Assembly (NCBI GenBank): GCA_021297795.1 | Contig: JAJTGL010000004.1 | Location: forward strand, 10,843-74,842 | Length of the DNA stretch: 64,000 nt | Reading direction: 5' to 3' | Source: Planctomycetaceae bacterium | GTDB lineage: Bacteria; Planctomycetota; Phycisphaerae; Phycisphaerales; SM1A02 | Shown: positions 28,235 through 37,364 of the stretch, in pieces | How positions within the stretch are numbered: the stretch's first letter is position 1 | Layout of the letters: each line of letters begins with the position of its first letter | The notes under the pieces: model-generated | The model's database searches: none | What the model was told of the DNA's origin: nothing | Seen by the model: the letters and a program-made list of their open reading frames with translations, nothing else | Made by a program: the position numbers and the translations under genes

Positions 28235-31200
28235 GTGACGGTGCGCGTGGCATCGGTCCCCCGTGGTCTCCGAAGCCATCGATCCTTGCATCGAGTCGGT
28301 ACGGTTCTTTCTGGCATCGCATGGCCGATCGCGTCGTCGGTGGCGCTGGCGGGCTTCGTCGCGATCACGCTGCTTTCGGTTCCGTCATGCACGCAGCGGA
28401 CGGCCGAAATCGGTGCGCGATCGGGCGTGGAGCTCGCACCCTCGTCCGTGTGCGAGGCGTGGCTTCCGCTCCGCATCGGAACGTTTCCGATCGACCCGCG
28501 AACCACGTCGCCAGACGTGCTGCAGGCCAGCATCGCGTCGCTTCGCGCGCCCTTGCCCTCGGTGGAGCCATTGGCGCCGATGTCGGCGGAGCTCTCCGCG
28601 CTGCTTGGGCGTGCGGCGGAATCGCTTCGGCGCGGCGATGCGGCGGGGGCGCTCGAACTCGCCGACGAGGCGCAGCGCCTGGCTCCCTCGCGCATCGAGC
28701 CACTCGAACTCCAGCTGCTCGCGCAGCTCTCGATCGGCGATCGCGCGTCGGTGCGCGCCACGCTGGGTGCGGTTGTAAACCTCGCGCCCGCGAACGCGAT
28801 CGGACTGGCGTTCCGCGGACTCGATGCCGCGCAGGCGGGGAGAAGCGACGAGGCGCTCGGATACCTCGCGCACTTCCTCGGCCCCGATGCCATCCCGGCG
28901 CGCGGCGCTTCGATTCCGCTGCCGACGGCACCGGGTGAGCTCGAGGAAGTCGCCGCGTGCTGCGCGCTGCGGCTCGGGCATGCGGAGGTCGCGTTCGTCG
29001 CGCTCGATGCCGCCGCGAGGCAGCGGATCGGCGACGAGCCCGCGCTGCGACGACTTGCGCTGCTGCGCGCCGACGCCCTCGCCACGCTTGGTCGAATGGA
29101 CGAGGCCGTTCGGGTGCTCGAGCGCCTCGAGCAGGCGGATGCGCCCACGGCGGCCGACGCGACCGATCCGGTCGACGCCGGTTCGGCGTCGGACACGGTT
29201 GGAGTGCGCGAGGACGCGCGCTCACGCGTGCGGCCGGATGAGGTGGCGATGCTCGCGGCGTTCCGGCACGACGTGCTGGCGACGAGGACCGGCCGTGCCG
29301 ACGAGCGGATCCGATCGGTGGCCTCCGAGTTCCGAGCGCAGTCGTCCGACCCCGTGCTGCTCGATCGACTGCTCGCGTTGGCCTACGCGTGCTCCAGCGC
29401 CGGATGCGACGAGGTCGCTCGCGCCGAGCTCGCGGGCGATGGCGATGACCGCGTTCGACTGGCGCGCGCACTGGTCGTCGCCGCGCGGGCGTCGCGCTTC
29501 GGCGGTTCAGGCGCCGCGCGATCGGCGCACGAGGCGCTGGCGTCGGAGGCGCGCGCTCTGGTCGGCCGTCCCGCGCTCGATCCCTCGGCCCTCCGCGCTG
29601 TCCTGCGGTCTGCCGCGCAGTCCGATCCGCGCCGCGCCGCGTCGCTCGCGTGCGATCTCGTTCTTGCCGCGCCGAACGAGCTCGATCCGATCGCGCGCGC
29701 ATACATGGGTATCCCGACGGATCCGGACGCGCTCCTCGCGGCGCTCGATGCCGATGGTCGCACGAGTGCCTCCGATCCGCTGCGAAGCCGCGTGCTCGCG
29801 CGGCTCGGCTTCGCGGAGGACGCGCTGCTCGTGGCGGAATCAGCGCGTGGGCGCGACTCGGCCGCGTCGCCCGTGCTCGCGGCGTCGGCACTTGCGGCCG
29901 CGGAACTCGCGGACGTCACGATCCTCTCCGAGGTCGACGAAGTCGCGCGATCCGGCGCGGCCGCACTTGCTCCGACGCTGGCCCGTGCATGGACCCTGGT
30001 CGGTGACGAGACGCGCGCGACGGAGCGGGTCGCCGCGATCGGCGCGGACCGATCACCGAACGATGCGGCGACCATGCTTGCGCGGCAACTGGCGTCGCGC
30101 GGACGCACGCTGCTTGCGACGCGGCTCCCGATCGCGGACGAGTGCCTCGCGTTATCCGATGCGCTGGATCCCTTCGGGGGTGCGCTCGAGCAGATCGCGC
30201 AGCGGACTGGCACGCCGACGGAGGCAATCGGCCTCGCCCCGTGGGCGTTCGCAGTCGCGGATTCCACGCCATCGATCCCCGCCCGGCGCAAGCTGAGGCT
30301 CTTTCTCGAACTCGGTCAGGGAAGCATCGAGCGGCCCGCGGTGATTCCCGCGACCGGTTGGTCCGCGCGCTTCGACGCGCGCGTCCTCGCCGTCGAGGCC
30401 CTGCGGGCCGAGGCCGCGATCGCGGCGGCTCGGTCGCGTCCGCAGACCGTGGATGCCCAGGCCGCGCTCGCACGCACCCTCGTCGCCGCGGGCCGCATCG
30501 ACGAAGCCGCTTCCATCGTCGAGCGATGTGCGACCAACGACTCCGTCGAGGGAAACTCGCGTGCCGTCGGCGCGCTGCTCGCGGCGGCCTCCGACGTCGC
30601 GCGCCGCGAACCGGCACGTGCGCGGGCGATGTCGGGCGTCGCCGAGGCGCTACTGCCCCGGCTCGGTCGCGCGACGAGCGCCGACATGCTCGCGGCGATG
30701 CGCCTTGCGATCGCGACCCGCGCGGACGAGTTGGCGCTGTCCCGGCTCGCGACCCGACTCATCGAGCGATCGCGTCCGCTCGGGGCGCAGGATGTCGGGG
30801 GATGCCTCGAGCTCCTCGACACGTTGCGACGGATCGACGACGACCCGCTGCCGGCAGCACTCCTCGCCGACGCGATCGCCCGCGACGCGCGGGCGGACCC
30901 ACTCGCGCGTCGACGGATCGCGCGCACCGCGGTGGCGCTGCTCGCATCCTCCGGCGGCGGTTCGGAGCGGACGCGCGCGCTCGTGGTCGAGCTCGCCGCG
31001 GACGGCATCTCCGTCTTCGCCCGCGAGGGGGATCGGAGCGACGCACCGTCGGGCGACTCGGCCGAAAGCCCCGCGATCGACATCGGCCGCATGCTCGTGC
31101 GCGCGTCGGACGCGCATGCGTTGCTCGGCGACGACGCGGGGTGCAGGAAGCTCCTCGAGGCGGCGCTGCGGCTTCCCTCGCCGCCTGCGGAGGCCTACAA

Positions 31201-31717
31201 CAACCTCGCCTTCATCGCGATCGACCGAGGCGCCATCGATCCCGCGGTGATCGACCTGGCGGCGACGGCGCTGCGGCGTTCGCCCGACAACTCCTCGATC
31301 CTCGACACCGTCGGCGTGCTGCGCTACCGCCAGGGTTGGTTGCGCGATACGTCCGAGGGTCCTGGTGCGATCACCCTCTTCCGGCAGGCGCTGCGCAACC
31401 GGCCCGAGGATCCCTCGCTCGAAACGCTCGATCATCTCGGCGATGCACTCTGGCAGGATGGTGACCAGAAGGGCGCGATCCGCTGCTGGCAGCAGGTCGA
31501 GCAGGTGGCGCGGCTTCGCTATCCGCCGCAGGAGATCGCGCGCAACATCGAGGCGTTTCAGCGCGGCGAGTTCGGGCTGCCGCTGCTCGAGCCTGCCCAG
31601 CTGATCCGCCGGCTCTACGGACGTATCGTCGACCGTGCCGAGCGCAAGCTCGAGGAGGTTGCGCGCGGCGAGGCGCCATCGGTCCGGCCCGTCGAACTCG
31701 ACGCGGCATCGCGGTAA
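28235..31717 (+). CDS. Large TPR-containing lipoprotein-like protein (GTG start)
   Basis: Lipobox-like LLSVPSCT; C-terminal TPR-like AYNNLAFIAIDRG...ALRRSPDNSSILDTVGVLRYRQG...LETLDHLGDALWQDGDQKGAIRCW. Confidence 0.65.
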   Translation: MTVRVASVPRGLRSHRSLHRVGTVLSGIAWPIASSVALAGFVAITLLSVPSCTQRTAEIGARSGVELAPSSVCEAWLPLRIGTFPIDPRTTSPDVLQASIASLRAPLPSVEPLAPMSAELSALLGRAAESLRRGDAAGALELADEAQRLAPSRIEPLELQLLAQLSIGDRASVRATLGAVVNLAPANAIGLAFRGLDAAQAGRSDEALGYLAHFLGPDAIPARGASIPLPTAPGELEEVAACCALRLGHAEVAFVALDAAARQRIGDEPALRRLALLRADALATLGRMDEAVRVLERLEQADAPTAADATDPVDAGSASDTVGVREDARSRVRPDEVAMLAAFRHDVLATRTGRADERIRSVASEFRAQSSDPVLLDRLLALAYACSSAGCDEVARAELAGDGDDRVRLARALVVAARASRFGGSGAARSAHEALASEARALVGRPALDPSALRAVLRSAAQSDPRRAASLACDLVLAAPNELDPIARAYMGIPTDPDALLAALDADGRTSASDPLRSRVLARLGFAEDALLVAESARGRDSAASPVLAASALAAAELADVTILSEVDEVARSGAAALAPTLARAWTLVGDETRATERVAAIGADRSPNDAATMLARQLASRGRTLLATRLPIADECLALSDALDPFGGALEQIAQRTGTPTEAIGLAPWAFAVADSTPSIPARRKLRLFLELGQGSIERPAVIPATGWSARFDARVLAVEALRAEAAIAAARSRPQTVDAQAALARTLVAAGRIDEAASIVERCATNDSVEGNSRAVGALLAAASDVARREPARARAMSGVAEALLPRLGRATSADMLAAMRLAIATRADELALSRLATRLIERSRPLGAQDVGGCLELLDTLRRIDDDPLPAALLADAIARDARADPLARRRIARTAVALLASSGGGSERTRALVVELAADGISVFAREGDRSDAPSGDSAESPAIDIGRMLVRASDAHALLGDDAGCRKLLEAALRLPSPPAEAYNNLAFIAIDRGAIDPAVIDLAATALRRSPDNSSILDTVGVLRYRQGWLRDTSEGPGAITLFRQALRNRPEDPSLETLDHLGDALWQDGDQKGAIRCWQQVEQVARLRYPPQEIARNIEAFQRGEFGLPLLEPAQLIRRLYGRIVDRAERKLEEVARGEAPSVRPVELDAASR

Positions 31718-31718
31718 C

Positions 31719-31795
31719 AGCCCCCGTCGCCGCCCCTCGTCACCGCCCCCCGTCGCCACCCCTCGTCGTCGCCTCTCGTCGCCGTCCGTGGCGGG
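31719..31795. repeat. C/T-rich degenerate tandem repeat upstream of yebC
   Basis: cccccgtcgccgcccctcgtcaccgccccccgtcgccacccctcgtcgtcgcctctcgtcgccgtcc. Confidence 0.7.
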
Positions 31796-31865
31796 CGCGG
31801 AACCTCGGGTGTTTCGCGCTATCCTCTGCGTCCCGGAGCCTCCAAGACGGAGTCGAGCGAATCTC

Positions 31866-32576
31866 ATGGCTGGACACAGCGCCTGGAAGAACATCAAGCA
31901 CCGCAAGGCCGCCGTCGACAAGAAGCGCGGCAAGATCTGGAGCAAGTGCTCGCGCGCGATCATCGTCGCGGCACGGCTCGGCGGTGGCGATCCTCAGTTC
32001 AATCCGTCGCTGCGGATCGCGGTGGACCTCGCGCGCGCGGCGAACATGCCGCGCGACACGATCGAGAAGGCCATCAAGAAGGGGACCGGCGAGGGCTCGG
32101 CCGAGCACTACGAACCCGCGCGCTACGAGGGTTACGCGCCGGGCGGTGTCGCGGTGATCGTCGAGTGCCTCATCTCCAACGCCAACAAGGCCGCCGCCGA
32201 CATCCGCGTGATCTTCGACAAGAACGGCGGCAAGATCGGTGTCCCCGGTTCGGTCGCGTTCGGCTTCTCGCAGAAGGCGCAGATCATCGTGGAGGGCGGA
32301 AGCGAGGAGCGCCTGATGGAGGCGTGCCTCGATGCCGGCGTCGAGGACATCCGCGGTGACGGCGAGACGTTCCAGGTGCTCGGTCCACCGAACAACCTCA
32401 TCGCGCTGCGGACGGCGATCGAGGCGGCCGGCATGTCGGTCGACAGCGCCGAGATCGTTTGGATTCCCATGCAGACGGTCGAGGCCGACGGTGCGACGCT
32501 CGCCGAGGTCGAGAGGATCATCGACGCGCTCGAGGATCACGACGACGTGCAGAAGGTCTACACCAACCTCGCGTGA
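31866..32576 (+). CDS. yebC: YebC/PmpR family protein
   Basis: MAGHSAWKNIKHRKAAVDKKRGKIWSKCSRAIIVAARLGGGDP...NMPRDTIEKAIKKGTGE. Confidence 0.95.
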   Translation: MAGHSAWKNIKHRKAAVDKKRGKIWSKCSRAIIVAARLGGGDPQFNPSLRIAVDLARAANMPRDTIEKAIKKGTGEGSAEHYEPARYEGYAPGGVAVIVECLISNANKAAADIRVIFDKNGGKIGVPGSVAFGFSQKAQIIVEGGSEERLMEACLDAGVEDIRGDGETFQVLGPPNNLIALRTAIEAAGMSVDSAEIVWIPMQTVEADGATLAEVERIIDALEDHDDVQKVYTNLA

Positions 32577-32597
32577 TCGCAGGGTCTGGAGAGAGAA

Positions 32598-32628
32598 ACG
32601 CCGCGACGTGCGGTGCGCGTCGCGGCGT
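32598..32628. terminator. 11-bp perfect hairpin between convergent yebC and lipoprotein gene
   Basis: acgccgcgacg-tgcggtgcg-cgtcgcggcgt. Confidence 0.6.
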
Positions 32629-32683
32629 GGATCGTGCGGTGAAGTGCGCTGTGCGCGCGTATGACCAACGAGCCGAAGGTGGC

Positions 32684-33301
32684 CTAGCGGCGCTCCGGGA
32701 TCGGCTCGGGCGCAGCTGCCGGCGGGGGTGTCGGCTCCGCGAGCGGCTGCTCCGCTCCGGGTGCGAGTGCGGGTTCCGTGGCTTCGGCTGGCTTCGCGTC
32801 GCTCTTCTCTTCGTCCAGCGGCGGCGGCATCGGCGTCGGCTCGGAGGAGGCGGCCGGCTCGGTCGCCGGTGGCTTCACGGGTCCGAGCAGGGTTCGAACC
32901 TGCATGAAGTAGCGATCGGCCTCGTCCCAGACGTGCGCCGGGACGTCCATCTGCCGCGCCGTGAAGTCGACCAGCGGCTGGCCGAGTTCCTCGTCGCGTG
33001 CGAGGACGATCTGAAGCTTCCACTCCTCGCTTTCGCGCCGCGGGTCGCTGTACGGCGAGACGAACGTGCGCTTGAGCACGCGGAAGATCTCGATGCGGCG
33101 CGCGTCCTCATCGATGTAGACCTCGTTGTCCGAGACCTTCCAGTCGTCGTAGACGGGGCTCCGGGCGGTCGCGACCATCGCGGTCCAGAGTTGGTCTTCC
33201 GAGTAGCCGTCGAAGACCTGCGAACGGGTGGTGCAGCCGACGCCCGAAAGGGCAACGACCGAGGCGACCGAGAGTGCGGCGAACGTGGTGAAGGGGCGCA
33301 T
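32684..33301 (-). CDS. Putative lipoprotein, function unknown
   Basis: MRPFTTFAALSVASVVALSGVGC lipobox; charged globular domain plus Pro/Ala/Glu tail. Confidence 0.7.
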   Translation of the reverse strand: MRPFTTFAALSVASVVALSGVGCTTRSQVFDGYSEDQLWTAMVATARSPVYDDWKVSDNEVYIDEDARRIEIFRVLKRTFVSPYSDPRRESEEWKLQIVLARDEELGQPLVDFTARQMDVPAHVWDEADRYFMQVRTLLGPVKPPATEPAASSEPTPMPPPLDEEKSDAKPAEATEPALAPGAEQPLAEPTPPPAAAPEPIPERR

Positions 33302-33450
33302 GCGATGGCTCCAGCCTCGAGGAGAGGCGGGGGGTCATCGGCAATTTTCGACCCCGGCATCCACAACCCGCGCGCGCTTCATGATGGGTTCCCGGCTTCC
33401 CGGCGGCCCTCCGGCCGCGGCAGGCCGCGGATTCTCGGTACCTTCCCCCC

Positions 33451-34239
33451 ATGACCGAAACCCCCGCCTCCGGCGGTCAGCCATCCCCGGCGCCTACCGG
33501 GCGCGACCGACAGCTTCTCGCGAGCGGCATCCTGGGCGCCCTCTGGATCACGGTGCCACCGCTCGCGGGCTTCTACATCCTCTACGACCTGCAGGACATC
33601 GCGGCGTACCTGCAGAAGGACCTCGAACACGGTTTCTGGGCGTACGTCGCGGTCTTCGCGATCAGTGCCGGCCTCGGACTGCTGCCGACCTACTCGCAGG
33701 CCTTTCTCGGGGGCTGGGTCTTCGGCATGCAGTGGGGTCTGATCGGTTCGATCATGGGCTTCACCGGTGGCGCCGCGATCGGTTACCTCTTCGCACGCAC
33801 GGTGACGGGCGATAGCGTCGATCGGTGGATCGACCGCCACCCGAAGGGACGCGTGATCCGCGACGCACTTGCACGCGGATCGCTCGGGCGCACGTTCCTC
33901 GTCGTCACGCTGCTGCGGCTTCCGCCCAGTTCACCCTTCGCGATGACCAACTACGCGCTCGGTGCGACACGCGTGCCGTTCTGGCTCGCGATGGTCGCGA
34001 CGCCGATCGGCATGCTTCCGCGGACGGCGGTGGTCTGCTTCCTCGCAGCCGGAGCGGCGGGCACCGGTGCCCAGAACATCAAGGATGTCTTCGAGCAGCA
34101 GCCGCTCTGGGTGACGATCGCCGGCATCGCATCGGCGGTGATCGTCGTCGCGGTCATCGGGCAGATCGCGAAGCGCGCGCTTGCAAGGTACGCGCCCGAC
34201 TCCACGTCGGAATCGGCGGCGACGGGGGGCGGCCAGTGA
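33451..34239 (+). CDS. TVP38/TMEM64 (VTT/DedA-like) membrane protein
   Basis: LPTYSQAFLGGWVFGMQWGLIGSIMGFTGGAAIGYLFARTVTG...TFLVVTLLRLPPSSPFAMTNYALGATRVPFW. Confidence 0.8.
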   Translation: MTETPASGGQPSPAPTGRDRQLLASGILGALWITVPPLAGFYILYDLQDIAAYLQKDLEHGFWAYVAVFAISAGLGLLPTYSQAFLGGWVFGMQWGLIGSIMGFTGGAAIGYLFARTVTGDSVDRWIDRHPKGRVIRDALARGSLGRTFLVVTLLRLPPSSPFAMTNYALGATRVPFWLAMVATPIGMLPRTAVVCFLAAGAAGTGAQNIKDVFEQQPLWVTIAGIASAVIVVAVIGQIAKRALARYAPDSTSESAATGGGQ

Positions 34240-34493
34240 GGTTGGTGCCGCGGCCGCGTGTGAACCGCCTCGGACTGTCGCTCTTCGCGCTCTACTGCGT
34301 CGGCTACGCGATCTTCGTCCTCGCGGCGGCATTCGGGACCTTCGAGGGCGGTGCGGCGAAGGGCGGACTTGCCGGCGAGGCCGTCGCCGGCCTCTCGTGG
34401 GGCGTCGTCGGTGGGTTCGGCCTGATCATCGGAGCGTTCGTCCTCGCGGTGCTGTACGCGCTGCTCGCGCGCGATGCGGAAGGCGAGAAGTGA
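34236..34493 (+). CDS. DUF485-like small membrane protein (symporter partner)
   Basis: NRLGLSLFALYCVGYAIFVLAAAFG...GLIIGAFVLAVLYALLARDAE; GTGA overlap with previous gene; upstream of an SSS symporter as in yjcH-actP. Confidence 0.65.
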   Translation: MRLVPRPRVNRLGLSLFALYCVGYAIFVLAAAFGTFEGGAAKGGLAGEAVAGLSWGVVGGFGLIIGAFVLAVLYALLARDAEGEK

Positions 34494-34541
34494 GCGGAGG
34501 CCCGCAGCGGAACGGAGACCCATGGTGATCGGAGCCGAGAC

Positions 34542-36338
34542 ATGATCTACGAGACGAGCACGCTCGCGGTCGCGGTGTTCGCCGCCTTCGTTGGCGCGGT
34601 GCTTGCGCTGAGCTTCTGGCTCGGAGCGCGGGCGAGGAGCGCCGGCGGATACTTCGCGGCGCACGGACAGGTGGGCTGGTTCGTCAACGGGATCGCCTTC
34701 GCGGGCGACTACCTCTCGGCGGCGAGCTTCCTCGGGATCTGCGGGATGATCGCCTTCTTCGGGTACGACGGGTTCCTGTACTCGATCGGATACCTCGCCG
34801 GCTGGATCGTGGCGCTCTTCGTGATCGCGGAGCCGATCAAGCGCCTCGGGAAGTACACGCTGGCGGACGCGCTCGATGCGCGATTCCAATCGCGCGGCCT
34901 GAAGTGCGTCGCGGCGATCGCGACGCTCGTGATCTCACTCTTCTACCTGATCCCGCAGATGGTCGGCGCGGGTGCGCTCGTGAAGCCGCTGCTCGGTCTT
35001 CCGCACTGGGCCGGTGTGGCGATGGTGGGCGTCGCAGTGACCGCGATCGTCGCGACCGCGGGCATGGTGAGCACGACGTGGGTGCAGTTCATCAAGGGGA
35101 CGCTCCTCGTCATCGTCTGCGCGTTCGTGGTGGCGCTGCTCCTCGACAGGGGATTCGCGCTGCCAACGAAGCCCATTCCGGCAGGTGCGGTGCAGACGAT
35201 CCAGACAACCCCATCGGGAGTGCTTGTGAACGGTGCTCCGCTTGCCGAGGACAACGAACTCGACACGCGCCTGCGCGCGGAGCACGGTGTCGGATTCGGC
35301 AGCGTCGCCGCACTGCCGGGTGGCGGCGTGGCGACGGGCCCGCTCGGACCGATCTCGTACCTCGAGACCTTCGCGGGATCGACCGTAACCACGTGGCGAA
35401 AGTCGGTCGACGCGTCGACGGGGACGACCACGTTCACGCCGGTCGAGCGACAGGGTGCGGATCTCCTCCTCCCCGGCGCCAATCCCACCTTCAAGGGCGT
35501 ACGCGATGATCGGCTCGCGGCAAAGCTCGACTTCCTGTCGCTCATGCTCGCACTATTCCTCGGGACGGCGAGCCTTCCCCACATCCTGATCCGCTACTAC
35601 ACCGTGAAGGACGCGGCCGCGGCGCGGAAGAGCACGGTCGTTGGCATCGGCGCGATCGGCGCGTTCTACGTCCTGACGCTCTATCTCGGGATCGGTGCGA
35701 TGACGAGCGGCGCGCTGGATCCGACCGACTCGAACATGTCGGCGCCGCTCCTTGCGCGCACGTTCGGAGATGGGCTGTTCGCGGTGATCAGCGCGGTGGC
35801 GTTCACCACGGTGCTCGGTACGGTGAGCGGCCTCATTCTCGCTGGCGCGGGTGCGGTTGCGCATGACCTGATGAAGGACGTGCTTCGCATGAAGCTCGAC
35901 GACCGAGGCCAGGTGCGCGCGGCGAAGATCGCCTCCGTCGCGCTTGGGCTCGGCGCGGTGGTGCTCGGAATCCTCTTCGAGAAGATGAACGTGACCTTCC
36001 TCGTCGGATGGGCGTTCAACATCGCGGCGAGCGCGAACCTGCCTTCGCTGGTCATGCTGCTCTTCTGGAAGCGCACCACGAAGCAGGGCATCATCGCGGC
36101 GATGACGGTGGGGCTCGTTGGAAGCCTTGGCTGGATCCTCGGCTCCGCCGACACGCTCGAGAAGGTGTTCGGGATGACCGCGGCCGACGCCGCGTCCTCC
36201 GCGATCGTGCCGTTCAGCCAGCCCGCGATCGTGACCGTGCCGCTTGGTTTCCTCACGCTCGTCGTGGTGTCGCTCCTGACCGAGCGTGCTGGTGGTGCGA
36301 CGTCGCAGTCCCCGCAAGCGAACACCGCGCAGGCATGA
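34542..36338 (+). CDS. Sodium:solute symporter (SSS family, ActP-like)
   Basis: SAGGYFAAHGQVGWFVNGIAFAGDYLSAASFLGICGMI; LGTASLPHILIRYYTVKDAAAARKS. Confidence 0.88.
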   Translation: MIYETSTLAVAVFAAFVGAVLALSFWLGARARSAGGYFAAHGQVGWFVNGIAFAGDYLSAASFLGICGMIAFFGYDGFLYSIGYLAGWIVALFVIAEPIKRLGKYTLADALDARFQSRGLKCVAAIATLVISLFYLIPQMVGAGALVKPLLGLPHWAGVAMVGVAVTAIVATAGMVSTTWVQFIKGTLLVIVCAFVVALLLDRGFALPTKPIPAGAVQTIQTTPSGVLVNGAPLAEDNELDTRLRAEHGVGFGSVAALPGGGVATGPLGPISYLETFAGSTVTTWRKSVDASTGTTTFTPVERQGADLLLPGANPTFKGVRDDRLAAKLDFLSLMLALFLGTASLPHILIRYYTVKDAAAARKSTVVGIGAIGAFYVLTLYLGIGAMTSGALDPTDSNMSAPLLARTFGDGLFAVISAVAFTTVLGTVSGLILAGAGAVAHDLMKDVLRMKLDDRGQVRAAKIASVALGLGAVVLGILFEKMNVTFLVGWAFNIAASANLPSLVMLLFWKRTTKQGIIAAMTVGLVGSLGWILGSADTLEKVFGMTAADAASSAIVPFSQPAIVTVPLGFLTLVVVSLLTERAGGATSQSPQANTAQA

Positions 36339-36377
36339 CCTGCGCGGTGCGGGTTTCGATCGAGGGGCTTCACGCAG

Positions 36378-36435
36378 GGCGGGAACTCAGGCGCCGCAGC
36401 GGGAACTCAGGCGCTGCGGCGGAAGCTCACGCGCG
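36378..36435. repeat. 20-bp tandem repeat at convergent symporter/efp 3' ends
   Basis: gcgggaactcaggcgccgca gcgggaactcaggcgctgcg gcggaagctcacgcgcgg. Confidence 0.85.
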
Positions 36436-36981
36436 GCTGCGGTACGAGCCGTCGGCGGTCGAGATGATGACCTTCTCGCCGATGGTGATGAATGGCGGGA
36501 CGCGCGTCTTGAGACCGGTCTCGCAGGTCGCTTCCTTGAGCTGGTTGGTCGCGGTCGCGCCCTTGATGCCCGGCGGGGTGTCGGTGATCTCGAGCGTCAC
36601 CGTGAGTGGCAGTTCGACCGAGATCGGCTTGCCATCGCACCAGAGCACGATCATCTGCGTGTTCGGAAGGACGTAGAGCGCGAGGTCGCCGACGACCTCC
36701 TTCGAGAGTTCGACCTGGTCGTAGCTCTCGAGGTCCATGAAGACCGACTTGCCGTTCTGGTCGTAGAGATACTCCATCGTGCGGCGGTCGAGGTCGACCT
36801 GCTCGACGTCTTCGCCGGAGCGGAGACGCTTCTCGATCAACGATCCGGACTTCAGGTCTCGGATCTTGATCTGGACGAACGCCCGCAGATTGCCCGGCGT
36901 GCGGTGCTCGGTCTCGGTGATCAGGAAGAGCTTGCCATCCATCTTGATGGCCATGCCGGGGGTGAGTTCGGTGCTATTCAC
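36427..36981 (-). CDS. efp: Elongation factor P (Asn at the usual Lys/Arg modification position)
   Basis: MNSTELTPGMAIKMDGKLFLITETEHRTPGNLRAFVQIKIRDL...EITDTPPGIKGATATNQLKEATCETGLKTRVPPFITIGEKV. Confidence 0.93.
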   Translation of the reverse strand: MNSTELTPGMAIKMDGKLFLITETEHRTPGNLRAFVQIKIRDLKSGSLIEKRLRSGEDVEQVDLDRRTMEYLYDQNGKSVFMDLESYDQVELSKEVVGDLALYVLPNTQMIVLWCDGKPISVELPLTVTLEITDTPPGIKGATATNQLKEATCETGLKTRVPPFITIGEKVIISTADGSYRSRA

Positions 36982-37112
36982 GTGGAAAATCCTCTCGGGC
37001 CCCTGTTGCGGGGGAGTCGGAGCCTACCACAATCGCCTGCTCGGACGGAAGTCTCCGCTCGGTCGAGGTTTGCGACGGCGCGCGCGTGCTGGTGCGCGCC
37101 GAGGCGATCGGA

Positions 37113-37335
37113 GGCGGGGATCCCGAGGCGCAGCCTCGGCTGCCCGCCAGTTGCGAGCGCTCAGCCAGTTGGCGCGGCTCGGTCCAGAGCGAGCAAAGGC
37201 GGGGATCCCGAGGCTCAGCCTCGGCTGCCCGCCAGTTGCGAGCGCTCAGCCAGTTGGCGCGGCTCGGTCCAGAGCGAGCAAAGGCGGGGATCCCGAGGCG
37301 CAGCCTCGGCTGCCCGCCAGTTGCGAGCGCTCTAA
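37113..37335. repeat. 85-bp tandem repeat, about 2.6 copies, each with nested inverted repeats
   Basis: Copies start at 37113, 37198 and 37283: ggcggggatcccgaggcgcagcctcggctgcccgccagttgcgagcgctcagccagttggcgcggctcggtccagagcgagcaaa. Confidence 0.95.
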
Positions 37336-37364
37336 AACGAAAAGACCCCCGACCGAAGTCGGGG
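37332..37364 (-). terminator. Minus-strand intrinsic terminator: UUCG hairpin followed by T-rich tract
   Basis: Minus strand reads CCCCCGAC-TTCG-GTCGGGGG-TCTTTTCGTTTT; no annotated minus-strand gene immediately upstream. Confidence 0.75.

Larger units (their letters stand above)
26596..28238 (+). pseudogene. Endonuclease-III-fold-like (HhH-GPD-like) protein with long coiled coil and Lys/Ser-rich basic tail; frame broken at 27922-27937 by an 8-bp duplication (as written the ORF stops at 27942)
   Basis: ORF 26596-27942 ends inside a 24-bp repeat; removing one gcggcagc copy joins it in frame with VKAKQAAALKAKTLAAAKK...KSSNKSSNKSSTK...GARGRRR* ending at 28238, whose TGA overlaps the GTG start of the next gene. 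Confidence 0.7.

Noticed and set aside
34542-36338. ~95-aa insertion in the SSS symporter as novel
   Set aside because: ActP-like symporters commonly carry a variable extracytoplasmic insertion at this place.
37113-37335. 85-bp repeats as a CRISPR array
   Set aside because: Direct tandem units without unique spacers and no cas genes.
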